From the NCBI GenBank assembly GCA_035048485.1, contig CM068593.1:5093151-5157150 (forward strand): DNA of 64,000 nucleotides, given 5' to 3'. Below the pieces are notes generated by a model. That model saw nothing but the letters and a program-made list of their open reading frames with translations. It was not told the DNA's origin and did no database searches. This DNA comes from Pteria penguin. Taxonomy: Eukaryota > Mollusca > Bivalvia > Pterioida > Pteriidae. This document shows positions 1-10,453 of this stretch, in pieces. The translations under genes were made by a program, and so were the position numbers. The number at the start of each line of letters is the position of its first letter. Within the stretch, counting starts at the first letter, position 1.

Positions 1-2
1 AA

Positions 3-648
3 AACAACTGTGCAATTTTCAAAATATTAAGTTGTTGATCAAAAACAACATTTAAGTTTAAAGAAGATTATGCTAAGCGAGATGAAGCAGCATTTCAAAC
101 CCTTTCAGAGTCTATGATAGCAGGACAGATAGACTTTACCATAGATTCATGGCCAGACACTAGTGGTTATATTGCAATAGCTGCATCTGCTGTTGCCGGA
201 TTATCCTTTGTCTTTGGGTTATGGTCATTCTTCAAAATTCTCTCAACTCAGCACTACTTCTTTTGCATGCAAGTAAACCTACTTCAGCTTTTATAACACC
301 ACAGCCTGATCTTTCCTTTGTATATAAGAAAATTCCTATTAACACTACACCTAGAACCTTAGCAGAACATATATACTATTCATTCAATACACCATGGCCA
401 TATGTCACACTCTCAGTCATCAGCGCTATATTCATTATCATATTAGCTCATAAAGTATGGAACAAGTTCAAAAGCACACACAGAACTATACTTCACATGG
501 AAATAACTACAGGAACAGAATGTATGTTACTCACACTTGCTACACTACTCTTTGCCCAGACAATTGGTTCATTCAATCTCCAGAACATATCCATAACATC
601 ACTATCACCAGAACATGCCTTCTAGAAGCAACTTTCACACTTGAGTAA
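3..648 (+). pseudogene. Broken retroelement membrane-protein fragment
   Basis: Two overlapping plus-strand frames (about 39-296 and 221-625) together resemble the C-terminal part of a membrane protein: a lead ending in QTLSESMIAGQIDFTIDSW, a hydrophobic segment (GYIAIAASAVAGLSFVFGLW), then after a +1 shift near 235 a second hydrophobic stretch (VTLSVISAIFIIILAHKVW) and a third (LLTLATLLFAQTIG). The frameshift and a stop at 36-38 mark it as dead. An envelope-like or accessory ORF of an LTR-type retroelement is possible; I do not recognise the family. Confidence 0.35.
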
Positions 649-821
649 TTAGAATTAACTATTATAAACATTCACACTAACACACAACTAACAGTACCTA
701 AAACCATACATAAATTACCTCAAAATGCACGTAAACTTAGAAAAATCTTGAGTCAACCATATACTGCTTACTTTTAGTTGTCACATCATAGATATTATAA
801 ATTACTTCAATAATTTTATGC

Positions 822-1262
822 CCCCGCCGTATATGGCCGGGGGCATATAGTGTTACACCCTGTCATTCCGTCATTCTGTCATTCCGAAACCTTGTCATCG
901 CAACTCCTCCCAAACCGCTCATCAGAACTTCACAACTTCACGTGTAGGTAGGGCAGCATATGTAGATGTGCATGAAGGGAGGCAACTCTGCTAATAAAAA
1001 ATTTAGGAGTTATGGGACTTTGAAATTAGAAAATGTGCATTGCATATGGCTGAACCTTGTCATCGCAACGCCTCCCAAACAGTTCATTAGAATTCCACTA
1101 AACTTCACATGTAGATAGGGCAGCATATGTAGATGTGTATAAGGGGAGGCAACTCTGCTCAAATGTTTTAGGAGTTATGAGACTTTGAAATTAGAAAATG
1201 TGCATTGCATACGGCTGAACCTTGTTTGAATTTTCAAATATTAGTTCTGTGGCAATTATTTT
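822..1262. repeat. Interspersed element fragment with internal tandem duplication
   Basis: Begins with a hairpin (ATGCCCCCG ... CGGGGGCAT, about 819-847) and the block GGGGCATATAGTGTTAC. A unit of about 165 bp (ACCTTGTCATCGCAAC ... TGCATTGCATA) occurs twice, from about 891 and 1055. The start is shared with the element at 14173, so these are two copies of one family. It interrupts the DIRS-like relic to its right. Confidence 0.6.
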
Positions 1263-1284
1263 TCACTATCCTAGCTGCCACTAT

Positions 1285-1540
1285 TAGGGCTTACTACTTA
1301 TGGTCTAAATGGAACCTCGACAACCCTCCCGGAATTTATTAACACTGGAATTTCATCAGAAACAAAGCCACAATTATCTAAAGCTGATTTATTGTTTTTA
1401 AAATACATAGACGGGGGATGGCTAATAAATGACAGATTGTATCTATTTTCAATAATATTTTTGATAAAATCATAAGCCTGAATTTTATCCCAATATGATT
1501 AATGGTTATATAAACTTTTCTTCACTCCGTTAGTAACATG
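1285..1540 (-). pseudogene. DIRS-like reverse transcriptase N-terminal fragment
   Basis: Minus-strand translation gives SYWDKIQAYDFIKNIIENRY, then FKNNKSALDNCGFVSDEIPV and LINSGRVVEVPFRP. This resembles the start of RT domains in DIRS/tyrosine-recombinase retrotransposons (NNKSAL...FV...I..LL.SGRV.E). It has in-frame stops (TAA at 1298-1300 and another near 1500) and no downstream RT. Confidence 0.55.
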
Positions 1541-1590
1541 GATGCATTTTCTATACTTTCTAAGAAAAGAAATTTTGATACTCATCTTTA

Positions 1591-2491
1591 TTACTGACTG
1601 CCGCTGCTTGCGGTTCCTGGACCTGTAGACTGTTGATTAAGGGGGCAACGATTTTTCCAATGACCTTGTTGCCAGCACTTGTAGCATATATCTGTGGTTT
1701 GTGGAGTTCTCCTGGGGTAGCTATCGTAGCCGTTGCTAACAGGACGAAAATTAGCAATAGCAGTATTACTGGCCATGGTTATAGAGCCTGCAGCCGCCGG
1801 AATCGATGATTTAGGGTACGGGGTACTTCTGTATGACTTGCCGCGCTTGATTGAATGGAGAGCTTGGTTCTCCGAACTCCTAATTTTCTTGTCGCCATTG
1901 GAGTTGCATAGTCTTTGCATTCATATTCTTGCACTGTTTGCCATCCTGCTTGACTTGCACCTTTTGCCATCCTGCTTGACTTGCACCTTTTGCCATTCTG
2001 CTTGACTTGCACCTTTTGCCATCCTGCTTGACTTGCGTCTGCAATGCAAATAAGTTTGTTCCTGTGCAACATTTTGTCTCTTATCGAACGCACCACTTTC
2101 CTTGACTCCGGTTTCGAGATCAGTTCCTCGGTCTAATTCTCTAAATCTTGGTTGAATTCGTACTGGATTCGATTCCCATTCCTCTGAATGTTTTGGCCTA
2201 CTTCTCCTTAATTTTCTGAGTCAGCATTTGCACAGTAGCTTTTTGTTCTGACAGTAATTGTTTCGAAAGCGTGGAGAATTGACTTTTAATGGCAGATTGC
2301 AGTAAACGTACTGCATCGGACACCGCTAAACTTTCACCTGTAGAATTTACAAAACTGCCCTTATCTGCATGTGAATGTTTCATGGTTTGGTCCGTCAAAA
2401 GGTCTGCCTCGTGGTCTGACATCTGGAGCGTAGAAGTTAAGCGTGACTGCCCAGATTTGAGTCTTCGAATGGCTTTATCTCTACAATCCAT
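1591..2491 (-). pseudogene. Gag-like protein relic with CCHC zinc knuckle
   Basis: Minus strand. Starts MDCRDKAIRRLKSGQSRLTS (2491 downward), continues through a helical segment (DAVRLLQSAIKSQFSTLSKQ), and ends with a zinc knuckle CYKCWQQGHWKNRC near 1650-1690. Between about 1935 and 2040 a 26-bp tandem repeat (four copies) shifts the frame, so the ORF is not continuous. Order (Gag, then RT further left) fits one minus-strand DIRS-like element. Confidence 0.55.
1937..2040. repeat. 26-bp tandem repeat inside the Gag relic
   Basis: Four copies of a unit containing GCCATCCTGCTTGACTTGCA. Because 26 is not a multiple of three, each copy shifts the reading frame of the surrounding Gag-like sequence. 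Confidence 0.8.
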
Positions 2492-3029
2492 GTGTTAAAT
2501 ACCCGTACAATTCACTAGAGCGCAACGGTTACGCCCATTACACCAATCGAACACTTTTCAGTATATCGAACACTTTTCAGTGTATCGAACACTCTTTTAC
2601 TAAACGAACACTCTTGTCAACAAAATGTAAACATTGTTAATATAACTGAGATAAATTCATTTCTTTTGAGTATTGTATCCCGGGGTGTACGTATATTAGA
2701 AGTCACTAACGAAGAAACAATTATTTTCACAAACTATCAACACTCATCAACCCCCCCCCCCCCCGAAAAACAATTTATACCAAAAACATATACAAATATA
2801 TTTATACAAAACAAAAAGCATAACAACAACAACAACAAACAAACAAACCCCACTACAATAGATGCTAACAGCAAAACCAAAATCAAAAACAACAACAAAC
2901 CAACGTATTTCAGAAAATCCGAGGCTATCCGGTACGTAATATTCATGATCTTTTATATGTGTGAAAATAAAACTATTAGTTTTACCTCCCAGAACAGTAA
3001 CTATATGTATGTATACCATTTATTTACTA
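2492..3029. other. No gene seen; simple-sequence tracts
   Basis: Contains a short repeat of CGAACACTTTTCAGT (2545-2615), a poly-C run at 2751-2764, and an AAC/AAAC-rich tract around 2815-2900. I see no gene. Confidence 0.6.
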
Positions 3030-3420
3030 AACCGGTGTGGCCCAATGGATGAAGTGATGGGCTCGTGACCGAGAGGTCCCGGATTTGATTCCCGCAGTGA
3101 GTACACGGTCCTTTGAATGGGGATATAAAAACCAAGATTCAGTGTCGCGGTAGGCGTGACACGTAGACGATCCCTCGCTGCTTCTGTCGCGGTAGGCGTG
3201 ACACGTAGACGATCCCTCGCTGCTTCTGTCGCGGTAGGCGTAACACGTAGACGATCCCTCGCTGCTTCTGTCGCGGTAGGCGTGACACGTAGACGATCCC
3301 TCGCTGCTTCTGTTGTAAGGCATTAATTTCTATGTAGTGCATTAGGCAGATACCTGAACACCATATATGTGAAATAATCGTGGAGTGGCGTTAATCAATA
3401 ATTAATTAATCAACCATTAA
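3030..3420 (+). mobile_element. tRNA-derived SINE copy with internal 42-bp expansion
   Basis: The tRNA-like head (ccggtgtggcccaatgg ... gattcccgc) and the tail (GCAGATACCTGAACACCATA ... GTGAAATAATCGTGGAGTG, then ATCA/ATTAA-rich end) match the other SINE copies in the window. The body segment TGTCGCGGTAGGCGTGACAC...GCTGCTTC is amplified to four 42-bp copies (3143-3310). An antisense open frame across it is a repeat artefact. Confidence 0.8.
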
Positions 3421-4575
3421 TTGTTAGAAGTGTGATATCAGATCATGTATTGTATCTTTCTAACTCATTATGATTGATGCTTTCTGAAAGGTTGAACTAA
3501 ATGTTAGAGATTACTTTTCCAATATTACCTCTGATATCATAGAACACCATTCAAAGTAACATTAGCTAAAGGGAAAATGTACAAGAGCGTTATTAAAGCA
3601 GTAATATCTATACTACATTATCATTACAATGTATATGATATTAAGCGGGTAAACAGGTGGAGCAACAGGAACTTCGTGTACCCTCACGCTTAATAGAAAT
3701 ATGTGTTACAGTCTGATCTTAAATTAAGTTAATTCAAACTGAACTTATTTAGGAGTCAGGCAACCAGGTTTACAGTGTATAATACTATAGATAATATGTC
3801 ACTCAACCCTGGATCCACCCCTGAACAGAATTGGTAGAAACAACATTTGTATGAGACTATGTATAATTTTTGCAATGGCTGAAACGTCGCAATGCCGAAC
3901 TGTCAGAAAGTCGAAACATCTCGTTACTTTTAAGTAATATTCCACAGAAAGAAGAAGGGGTGATATTTGTTAATCGTCACTGTGTCGATTAATCTAACGG
4001 AAGTATATCACTTATCTTTTATGTGATATCAATTTGTTATCTCTACGTCAACGTTACACGATGTAATTAATATTGTCAAAAAGTTATGATTTAACGTTAC
4101 TCTTGTGTTATCAGTATTGCTTTCAATATGGCACCCCTTACAAAATTTTGGATTCGTCCTGTCTTTTCTGTCCGAGTGCGCATGCCCAGGTTTTACCGTT
4201 AGCTGACTGCCTCAACAGGCCCTTCGGATCTCCTGGGTAATTACTTCGCGGAAACGATGATGAGCGAGGTGATTCGAAAGAAAAATGTGAGAACATCTCG
4301 CAAGAACAGTTAAACTTTTACATGTATGTTACTACCAATGGACGTGAATACTGCTTAGATTTTGTCATTTACTTTTCAAACTATAGTGCCTCTCAGATAT
4401 AAGAAATTGTGTGACCCAGATGTGGTGGATTAAGGGGTGAATACGTACTTAGATCATCTGTATCACAGACCAGGCGCTTGATTACTACACCTCAGACTTA
4501 TCAGGAGCTGAAGAAATTTGAAGAAGACACCACACAACACCTTATTATCAGGGGTGGTTGAATCAAATAGTCGAT
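3421..4575. other. No gene seen; AT-rich intergenic sequence
   Basis: Unique-looking AT-rich DNA without an open frame of note, recognisable repeat or RNA gene. A GC-richer patch lies near 4160-4260. Confidence 0.5.
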
Positions 4576-4579
4576 TTTT

Positions 4580-4857
4580 AGGGATTGACTGAATATTGTT
4601 TTACGTACACTCCTCGATTATTTCACGTATATGGTGACGGCATCTGCCTGGTGCATTATATACAAATTTAGACCTTTGCTACGGACCCACCCGAAGCAGC
4701 GAGGGATCTGTTACGTGCCACGCCTAATGTGACACGTGACCTCGGTTTTTACTGTCTCATCCTAAAAACAAAACACCGGTGCGCCCAGAGCGGGAGTCAA
4801 ACCCGAGACCTCTCGATCACGAGCTGAGCAACTTATCCACTAGGCAACACCGGCTTC
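4580..4857 (-). mobile_element. tRNA-derived SINE, minus strand
   Basis: Reverse complement shows the tRNA-like head with A/B-box remnants (GGTCTCGGGTTTGACTCCCG), the body (GACAGTAAAAACCGAGGTCA; GATCCCTCGCTGCTTCGGGT) and tail (GGCAGATGCCGTCACCATAT). The family is the same as at 31619 and 46978. Confidence 0.8.
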
Positions 4858-5146
4858 ACATTTTTTAGGGAAGAGTCCCTTAATAATCAAAAACATTTAT
4901 CGGAACACCACGCTTTAATGGAATAATTGAGATATTTGAATACTTAAGAAGCATTATGAGATTCCATTTCACGGCGATTTTAAAAATTGCTGTTCGAACA
5001 ATGCTTTCATCATTACAGTCAACATATTCAGTCGGGAGTGAGTGTCATTATATCCAGGTCGGACGTGTAGTGAGACTTTATACGGAGGGTACCTATTTGT
5101 TACACATTATTAAACATCAAACAGGTTGTAATTTAACTGCATCAGA
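4858..5146. other. No gene seen
   Basis: AT-rich sequence between the SINE and the next minisatellite. One short plus-strand frame here runs into the array and has no recognisable content. Confidence 0.5.
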
Positions 5147-6150
5147 CACCGGGTTACAGGCTCTCAGCATCAAATCACTGGTTACAGGCTTTCAGCATTA
5201 AATCACTGGTTACAGGCTCTCGGCATCAAATCACCGGTTACAGGCTTTCAGCATCAAATCACGGGTTACAGGCTCTCGGCATCAAATCACCGGTTACAGG
5301 CTTTCAGCATCAAATCACCGGTTACATGCTCTCAGCATCAAATCACTGGTTACAGGCTTTCAGCATCAAATCACTGGTTACAGGCTCTCAGTATCAATCA
5401 CCGGTTACAGGCTTTCAGCATCAAATCACCGGTTACAGGCTCTCGGTATCAAATCACCGGTTACAGGCTTTCAGCATCAAATCACCGGTTACATGCTCTC
5501 AGCATCAAATCACTGGTTACAGGCTTTCAGCATCAAATCACTGGTTACAGGCTCTCAGTATCAATCACCGGTTACAGGCTGTCAGCATCAAATCACTGGT
5601 TACAGGCTCTCAGTATCAATCACCGGTTACAGGCTGTCAGCATCAAATTACTGGTTACAGGCTCTCAGCATCAAATCACCGGTTACAGGCTCTCCGCATC
5701 AAATCATTGGTTACAGGCTTTCAGCATCAGATCACGGGTTACAGGCTCTCAGCATCAAATCACCGGTTACAGGCTGTCAGCATCAAATCACCGGTTACAG
5801 GCTCTCAGCTTCAAATCACTGGTTACAGGCTCTCAGCATCAAATCATCGGTTACAGGCTCTCAGTATCAATCACCGGTTACAGGCTCTCAGCATCAAATC
5901 ACTGGTTACAGGCTGTCAGCATCAAATCACTGGTTACAGGCTCTCAGCTTCAAATCACTTGTTACAGGCTCTCAGCATCAAATCATCGGTTACAGGCTGT
6001 CAGCTTCAAATCACTGGTTAGAGGTTGTCAACATCAAATCACTGGTTAGAGGCTGTCAGCATCAAATCACTCGTTAAAGGCTGTCAGCATTAAATCACTC
6101 GTTAAAGGTTGTCAACATAAAATCGCTCGTTAGAGCCTGTCAGCATCAAT
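5147..6150. repeat. 27-28 bp minisatellite, about 35 copies
   Basis: Unit close to TCACYGGTTACAGGCTCTCA followed by GCATCAAA. Variants alternate CTCTCAG, CTTTCAG and CTGTCAG, and some units are 27 bp (GTATCAATC). Copies decay at the right end (GTTAGAGG, GTTAAAGG). Long plus-strand open frames through it are repeat artefacts. Confidence 0.95.
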
Positions 6151-6759
6151 TCATTTTGATTTCTTTCTACCACAAACATATAACGTTCAAGCTAATAAAA
6201 AACTCTTATTAGCATTACCACTGCGATGTAATAAATGACGAGAACCGAATTACAAGATTTTACTTAGGAATTTGTACTTGCGTGACATTTCCATCTCCCT
6301 TTGTTTTCACACTCATCAAATGTGCTATAGTCAGTGTGTTTGTCAGTCGTCTAATCGTTTTGCATATTTTCGACTAGCAACCACTACAAGAATTTTAATG
6401 AAAATTAGCAGCAAGTAAGTACTCGTTGTGTCGCACAATTACACCATGCAATGTTTAACAGTATGTCCTCGGCCATTGAGAGTACACCTATGGATTCCTT
6501 TTTGTTTGGAATCTTTTTAGCTTTGCTTTCAATAATTAAATCCCAAGGAGAAATCATAGAAAGTACTACAAGTATGATGAGAATCAACTTTGAATAGCAT
6601 GGAACGAGATAGTTGATATGACAATCAATTGGAGAACTAAGAGCAGATATTATATTAGGAACATTAAACTTTAATATAGAGACTCGAGCAAATCTACATG
6701 ATAGCACGAAAAATCGTACCATCTTGCCGGCATATTATCTAGCTTACAGCGTACCAGGA
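6151..6759. other. No gene seen
   Basis: AT-rich sequence. An antisense frame of 105 codons (6405-6722) has no recognisable domain and no supporting context. Confidence 0.5.
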
Positions 6760-7420
6760 TAACACCTTACCATTCTACCATCGTACCGTCATACCATCGT
6801 ACCATCATACTACTGTACCATTGTACCATAATACCTACGTACTGTCGTATCACCGTGTCAAGATCCACCTGACCTTCATACCACCATACTACTGTACCAC
6901 CTGACCTTCCTACCACCATACTACTGTACCACCGTACAATTATACCATAGTACCATCATACTACTGTACCATTGTACCATAGTACCAGCGTACATTCGTA
7001 TCAATGTGTCATTGTACCACCATACCATCGTACCATCATACTACTGTACCTTTGTAATATAATACCTACGTACTGTCGTATCACCGTGCCAACATACCAC
7101 CTGACCTTCATACCACCATACTACTGTACCACCGGACCTTCATTCCACCATACTACTGTACCACCGTACCATCGTATCACCATACTACTGTATCATAGTA
7201 CCATAATACCTACGTACTGTCGTATCACAGTGCCAAAATCCACCTGATCTTCATACCACCATACTACTCTGTACCACCTGACCTTCCTACCACCATACTA
7301 CTCTGTACCACCTGACCTTCATACCACCATACTTCTCTGTACCACCTGACCTTCATACCACCATACTACTCTGTACCACCTGACCTTCCTACCATCATAC
7401 TATTCTGTACTTACGTACTG
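6760..7420. repeat. Degenerate TACCA-based tandem repeats
   Basis: A mesh of short units (TACCATCGTACC, CATACTACTGTACCA) that at 7240-7400 settles into a longer unit of about 43 bp containing CTTCATACCACCATACTACT and CTGTACCACCTGAC. A further short block lies at 7485-7560. Confidence 0.85.
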
Positions 7421-7717
7421 TCATGTTCTAATTTTTGTATTTACCACTCCCACCCCCCCAAGTAAATTAAAAAAGTTAGAACATGACAGTACCATCATAC
7501 CACTGTACCACCGTACCATCATACCACCATACCACCATATGTCATCGTACTGTCATACCACCCTACTGTGTTTCCATCGAGCTCCCGTTATCATCATATC
7601 GTGGTCAATGGGACGAAAAGTTCTTTCAAGTTGTAAATTTAATGCGCATTTTTTTTTATCTATTCACATATATTGACCTCCCTCTGGAAGATTTTACTAG
7701 CGTGTTCCCGCAACACA
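7421..7717. other. No gene; flank of tandem arrays
   Basis: Contains an inverted pair GTACTGTCATGTTCTAA (7415-7432) and TTAGAACATGACAGTAC (7475-7491), about 17 bp with a loop of about 45 bases, plus the residual TACCA repeats. Confidence 0.6.
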
Positions 7718-8650
7718 ATATACAATATGGGGGTATATACAGGACACAATATACAATATGGCTGTATATACAGGGCACAATTTACAATGAAGGGTATATA
7801 CAGGACACAATATACAATATGGGGGTATATACAGGACACAATATACAATATGGGGGTGTATACAGGAAACAATATACAATGAGGGGTATATACAGGACAC
7901 AATATACAATATGGGGGTATATACAGGACACAATAGACAATATGGGGGTATATACAGGACACAATATACAATATGGGGGTATATACAGGGCACAATTTAC
8001 AATGAGGGGTATATACAGGACACAATATACAATATGGGGGTATATACAGGACACAATATACAATATGGGGGTATATACAGGACACAATATACAATATGGG
8101 AGTATATACAGGGCACAATTTACAACGAGGGGTATATACAGAACACAATATACAATATGGGGGTATATACAGGACACAATATACAATATGAGGGTATATA
8201 CAGGACACAATATACAATATGGGGGTATATACAGGGCACAATTTACAATGAGGGGTATATACAGGACACATATACAATGAGGGGATATAATATACAGGAC
8301 ACAATATACAATGAGGGGGTATATGCAGGACACAATATACAATGAGGGGGTATATGCAGGACACAATATACAATGAGGGGGTATATACAGGACACAATAT
8401 ACAATGAGTGGGTATATGCAGGACACAATATACAATGAGGGGGTATATGCAGGACACAATATTGGGTGTATGCAGGACACAATATAAATGAGGAAGTATA
8501 TTACACTAGTACAATGAGGGAGTATATGCAAGCCGAGACACAATATACGATGAGGGGGGCATATGCAGGCCGGGATACAATATAAAATGAGGGGCCGGTA
8601 TATGTAGGCCGGGATACAATATAAAATGAGGGGGTATATGCAGGACACAA
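7718..8650. repeat. About 31-bp minisatellite (ACAATATACAATATGGGGGT unit)
   Basis: About 30 copies of a unit joining ACAATATACAATATGGGGG to TATATACAGGAC. The right third shifts to the variant ACAATGAGGGGGTATATGCA. Both strands are open over hundreds of codons because the unit lacks stops; none of these frames is a gene. Confidence 0.95.
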
Positions 8651-8760
8651 ATTTCTGATCTATGATATTATAGAATAGAGACCATCACTCAAAGTCGAAG
8701 ACCACTTTGTCGCTTCATGATCATATATAGAAATTAAAGCTGTCAGAATATTGGAGCTCT

Positions 8761-8981
8761 GGGTCTGGCGCCATAAACTGAGAATATACTTAAGTCATAA
8801 TTTCATATTCTTCTGTTCATCAATGAATTAATAACTGGGATTTGGATTTTATTTAGTTTTATTCTATTGATAAAAAGTATTAAACCATTCTACATTAGAA
8901 TTAATTTGAACTTTTGAGAATGGAATAAATTAAAATGAAATAATTGACTTAAGTATATTCTCAGTTTATGGCGCCGGACCC
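8761..8981. mobile_element. 221-bp MITE with about 37-bp terminal inverted repeats
   Basis: Left end GGGTCTGGCGCCATAAACTG and right end CAGTTTATGGCGCCGGACCC are inverted repeats that continue to about 37 bases with one mismatch. The interior is AT-rich and non-coding. A second copy, with the interior inverted, is at 13675-13893. No target duplication is clear. Confidence 0.88.
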
Positions 8982-9590
8982 TGGTTTACAAAATTTCTTA
9001 TCATTCAGTTGAGATTCGATGGGATATCCTCACCGCAACCGCTAAATATAGGGGCGGATTCTGAAGGTAATTCATGTAGCATTGTCTCTTTGAAGTTTAG
9101 TACTAATCAAGAGGAAAAGGGGAGATATAACTCAGTTACAGTCTAAAAAATCCATCAATATATTATAAAAATCATAAACGATCAACATGCAGTCAATATG
9201 AGTACCATATCACAATAAGCTTGGATTCCTCGGCAGCGCTGTAGTATCGAGTTTACAAATTATAAACTATCAAAGTAAAGACAATATCAAAGTCCATGTG
9301 TATATAAGTTATTCACGAATAATGGCCAAATACGAATCAATGGAAAACAGATTGAAATAAGGTACAATCAGAGATATATGTCTCTGCTACAATGAAAGAG
9401 TTCCATGTAAATCGGTCACGCAGAACTTGGAAAATCGCCATGAGCACGTGTATTTATCACTGGCCTTCAAGGCCGAGTATGGTCTGTTTTAAAAAGAAAT
9501 ACACACAAACAGAGACAAAATGTATAGATATACATGGTATGCTATATAAAATAAGATTTAAATATAAATTTGATTGTTTTCATTACATAC
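8982..9590. other. No feature seen left of the PHD exon
   Basis: AT-rich sequence that would be intron if the minus-strand PHD gene is real. I did not find its next exon here. Confidence 0.45.
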
Positions 9591-9693
9591 CAGTGTTGCA
9601 GGCAAGGTGGTTCCATTTACCACACTTATCACAGGCAAGTGCTTGGTGATTGTCTTTAACAATTTTATTGCATTCTACACATTTGTCATCCAT
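9591..9693 (-). CDS. First coding exon of a PHD-like zinc-finger protein
   Basis: Minus strand. ATG at 9693 opens MDDKCVECNKIVKDNHQALA and continues CDKCGKWNHLACNT, then a good donor G|GTATGT at 9590. The spacing C-x2-C ... C-x2-C-x4-H-x2-C is that of a PHD/treble-clef finger. Similar N-terminal fingers occur in molluscan proteins that carry MULE-type transposase domains and in unrelated chromatin readers; with only 34 codons I cannot choose. The remaining exons would lie to the left and were not found. The start lies 653 bp from, and divergent to, the HNRNPL start. Confidence 0.55.
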
Positions 9694-10345
9694 GATGGTG
9701 GACTTCTATTGAACAACTGATTGACTAGTGATTTGTTATTGAACTTCAATGTTCAAATGACATGAGATGATCTCACATTAAATTTACAGGTGTAGAAAGT
9801 TTTGGTGTAAAATGACGTAGATGTGATGTAAATGGGTAGCAAATTACAAAAATATTTTAAAAAAATCACCAAAACGTGAAAAATAGCGAATTATTTTATT
9901 GAGGGCCGAACCGGTAAAGGGCCGAAACCTCTGGCACCCGTTGGGACCCATGCAGATGGTTCGGGGCAAGATCCCTTGCCCATTTCGCCACATTTAAAAT
10001 CTGGCTCGATCTACGTCAGAAATCCGCCACTAAATATACATATTAGGGAATAACCAACACATCTGTGTACAGAAAGTAATTTAGTATTTCTTTACTGCCC
10101 ATCGAAAAGAAAATGCCTCTTTTATTGTCAAGGAATATCGAAATTATTTCATCGCACCATGATCCTCAACTTTTTATTGTCATTTATCGATTGAATTGCC
10201 GACTGTATAGTCGTCAGCTGTCTGTCAATAGAAAAATCCCGCTCCCTTTCTATCTGTGTAGTTTGTTGTTGGAAGAGGGAGATGTATATTTGATTCGTAC
10301 AGTTTTAACTTGTTGGCGGAACCTCATAGACATAGTATCTCAAAA
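9694..10345. promoter_or_regulatory. Intergenic region between divergent PHD exon and HNRNPL
   Basis: Should contain the HNRNPL promoter and 5' UTR; no TATA box or clear initiator is visible. A GC-richer patch at about 9900-10010 (GAGGGCCGAACCGGTAAAGG) looks like a piece of an interspersed element. An in-frame TAG at 10259 bounds the 5' end of the HNRNPL reading frame. Confidence 0.45.
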
Positions 10346-10453
10346 ATGGCACAAAACTTGCAGGAGCAGGTAACTCTTCCTGATCAAAAGAGAATGGCGT
10401 CGGGATACGAGGGACATATATCAAAGCGACAAAAGACGGAGCTCTCAGAAAGG
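10346..10453 (+). CDS. HNRNPL: HNRNPL exon 1 (residues 1-36)
   Basis: Opens with MAQNLQEQV and carries a basic stretch, SKRQK, that resembles a nuclear localisation signal and recalls the APKRLK stretch of vertebrate hnRNP L. Donor AGG|GTAGGC at 10454; ends in phase 0. The 5' UTR presumably starts within the preceding 100-300 bases; I see no clear TATA box. Confidence 0.85.

Noticed and set aside
2737..3019. Val/Phe/Leu-rich antisense frames resembling membrane proteins
   Set aside because: They come from AAC/AAAC-rich simple sequence and a poly-C tract.
5326..6077. Ser/Gln/His-rich plus-strand frames
   Set aside because: Repeat artefacts of the 27-28 bp array; no start context or domain.
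5147..6150. CRISPR-like array
   Set aside because: Units are contiguous without unique spacers, and the context is a eukaryotic genome. The same holds for the other arrays.
7483..8648. Long frames on both strands (up to 288 codons)
   Set aside because: Products of the 31-bp minisatellite, open in several frames at once.
10310..10345. Upstream extension of HNRNPL from TTG at 10310
   Set aside because: Non-ATG start; the first ATG in frame is at 10346 with a good context.
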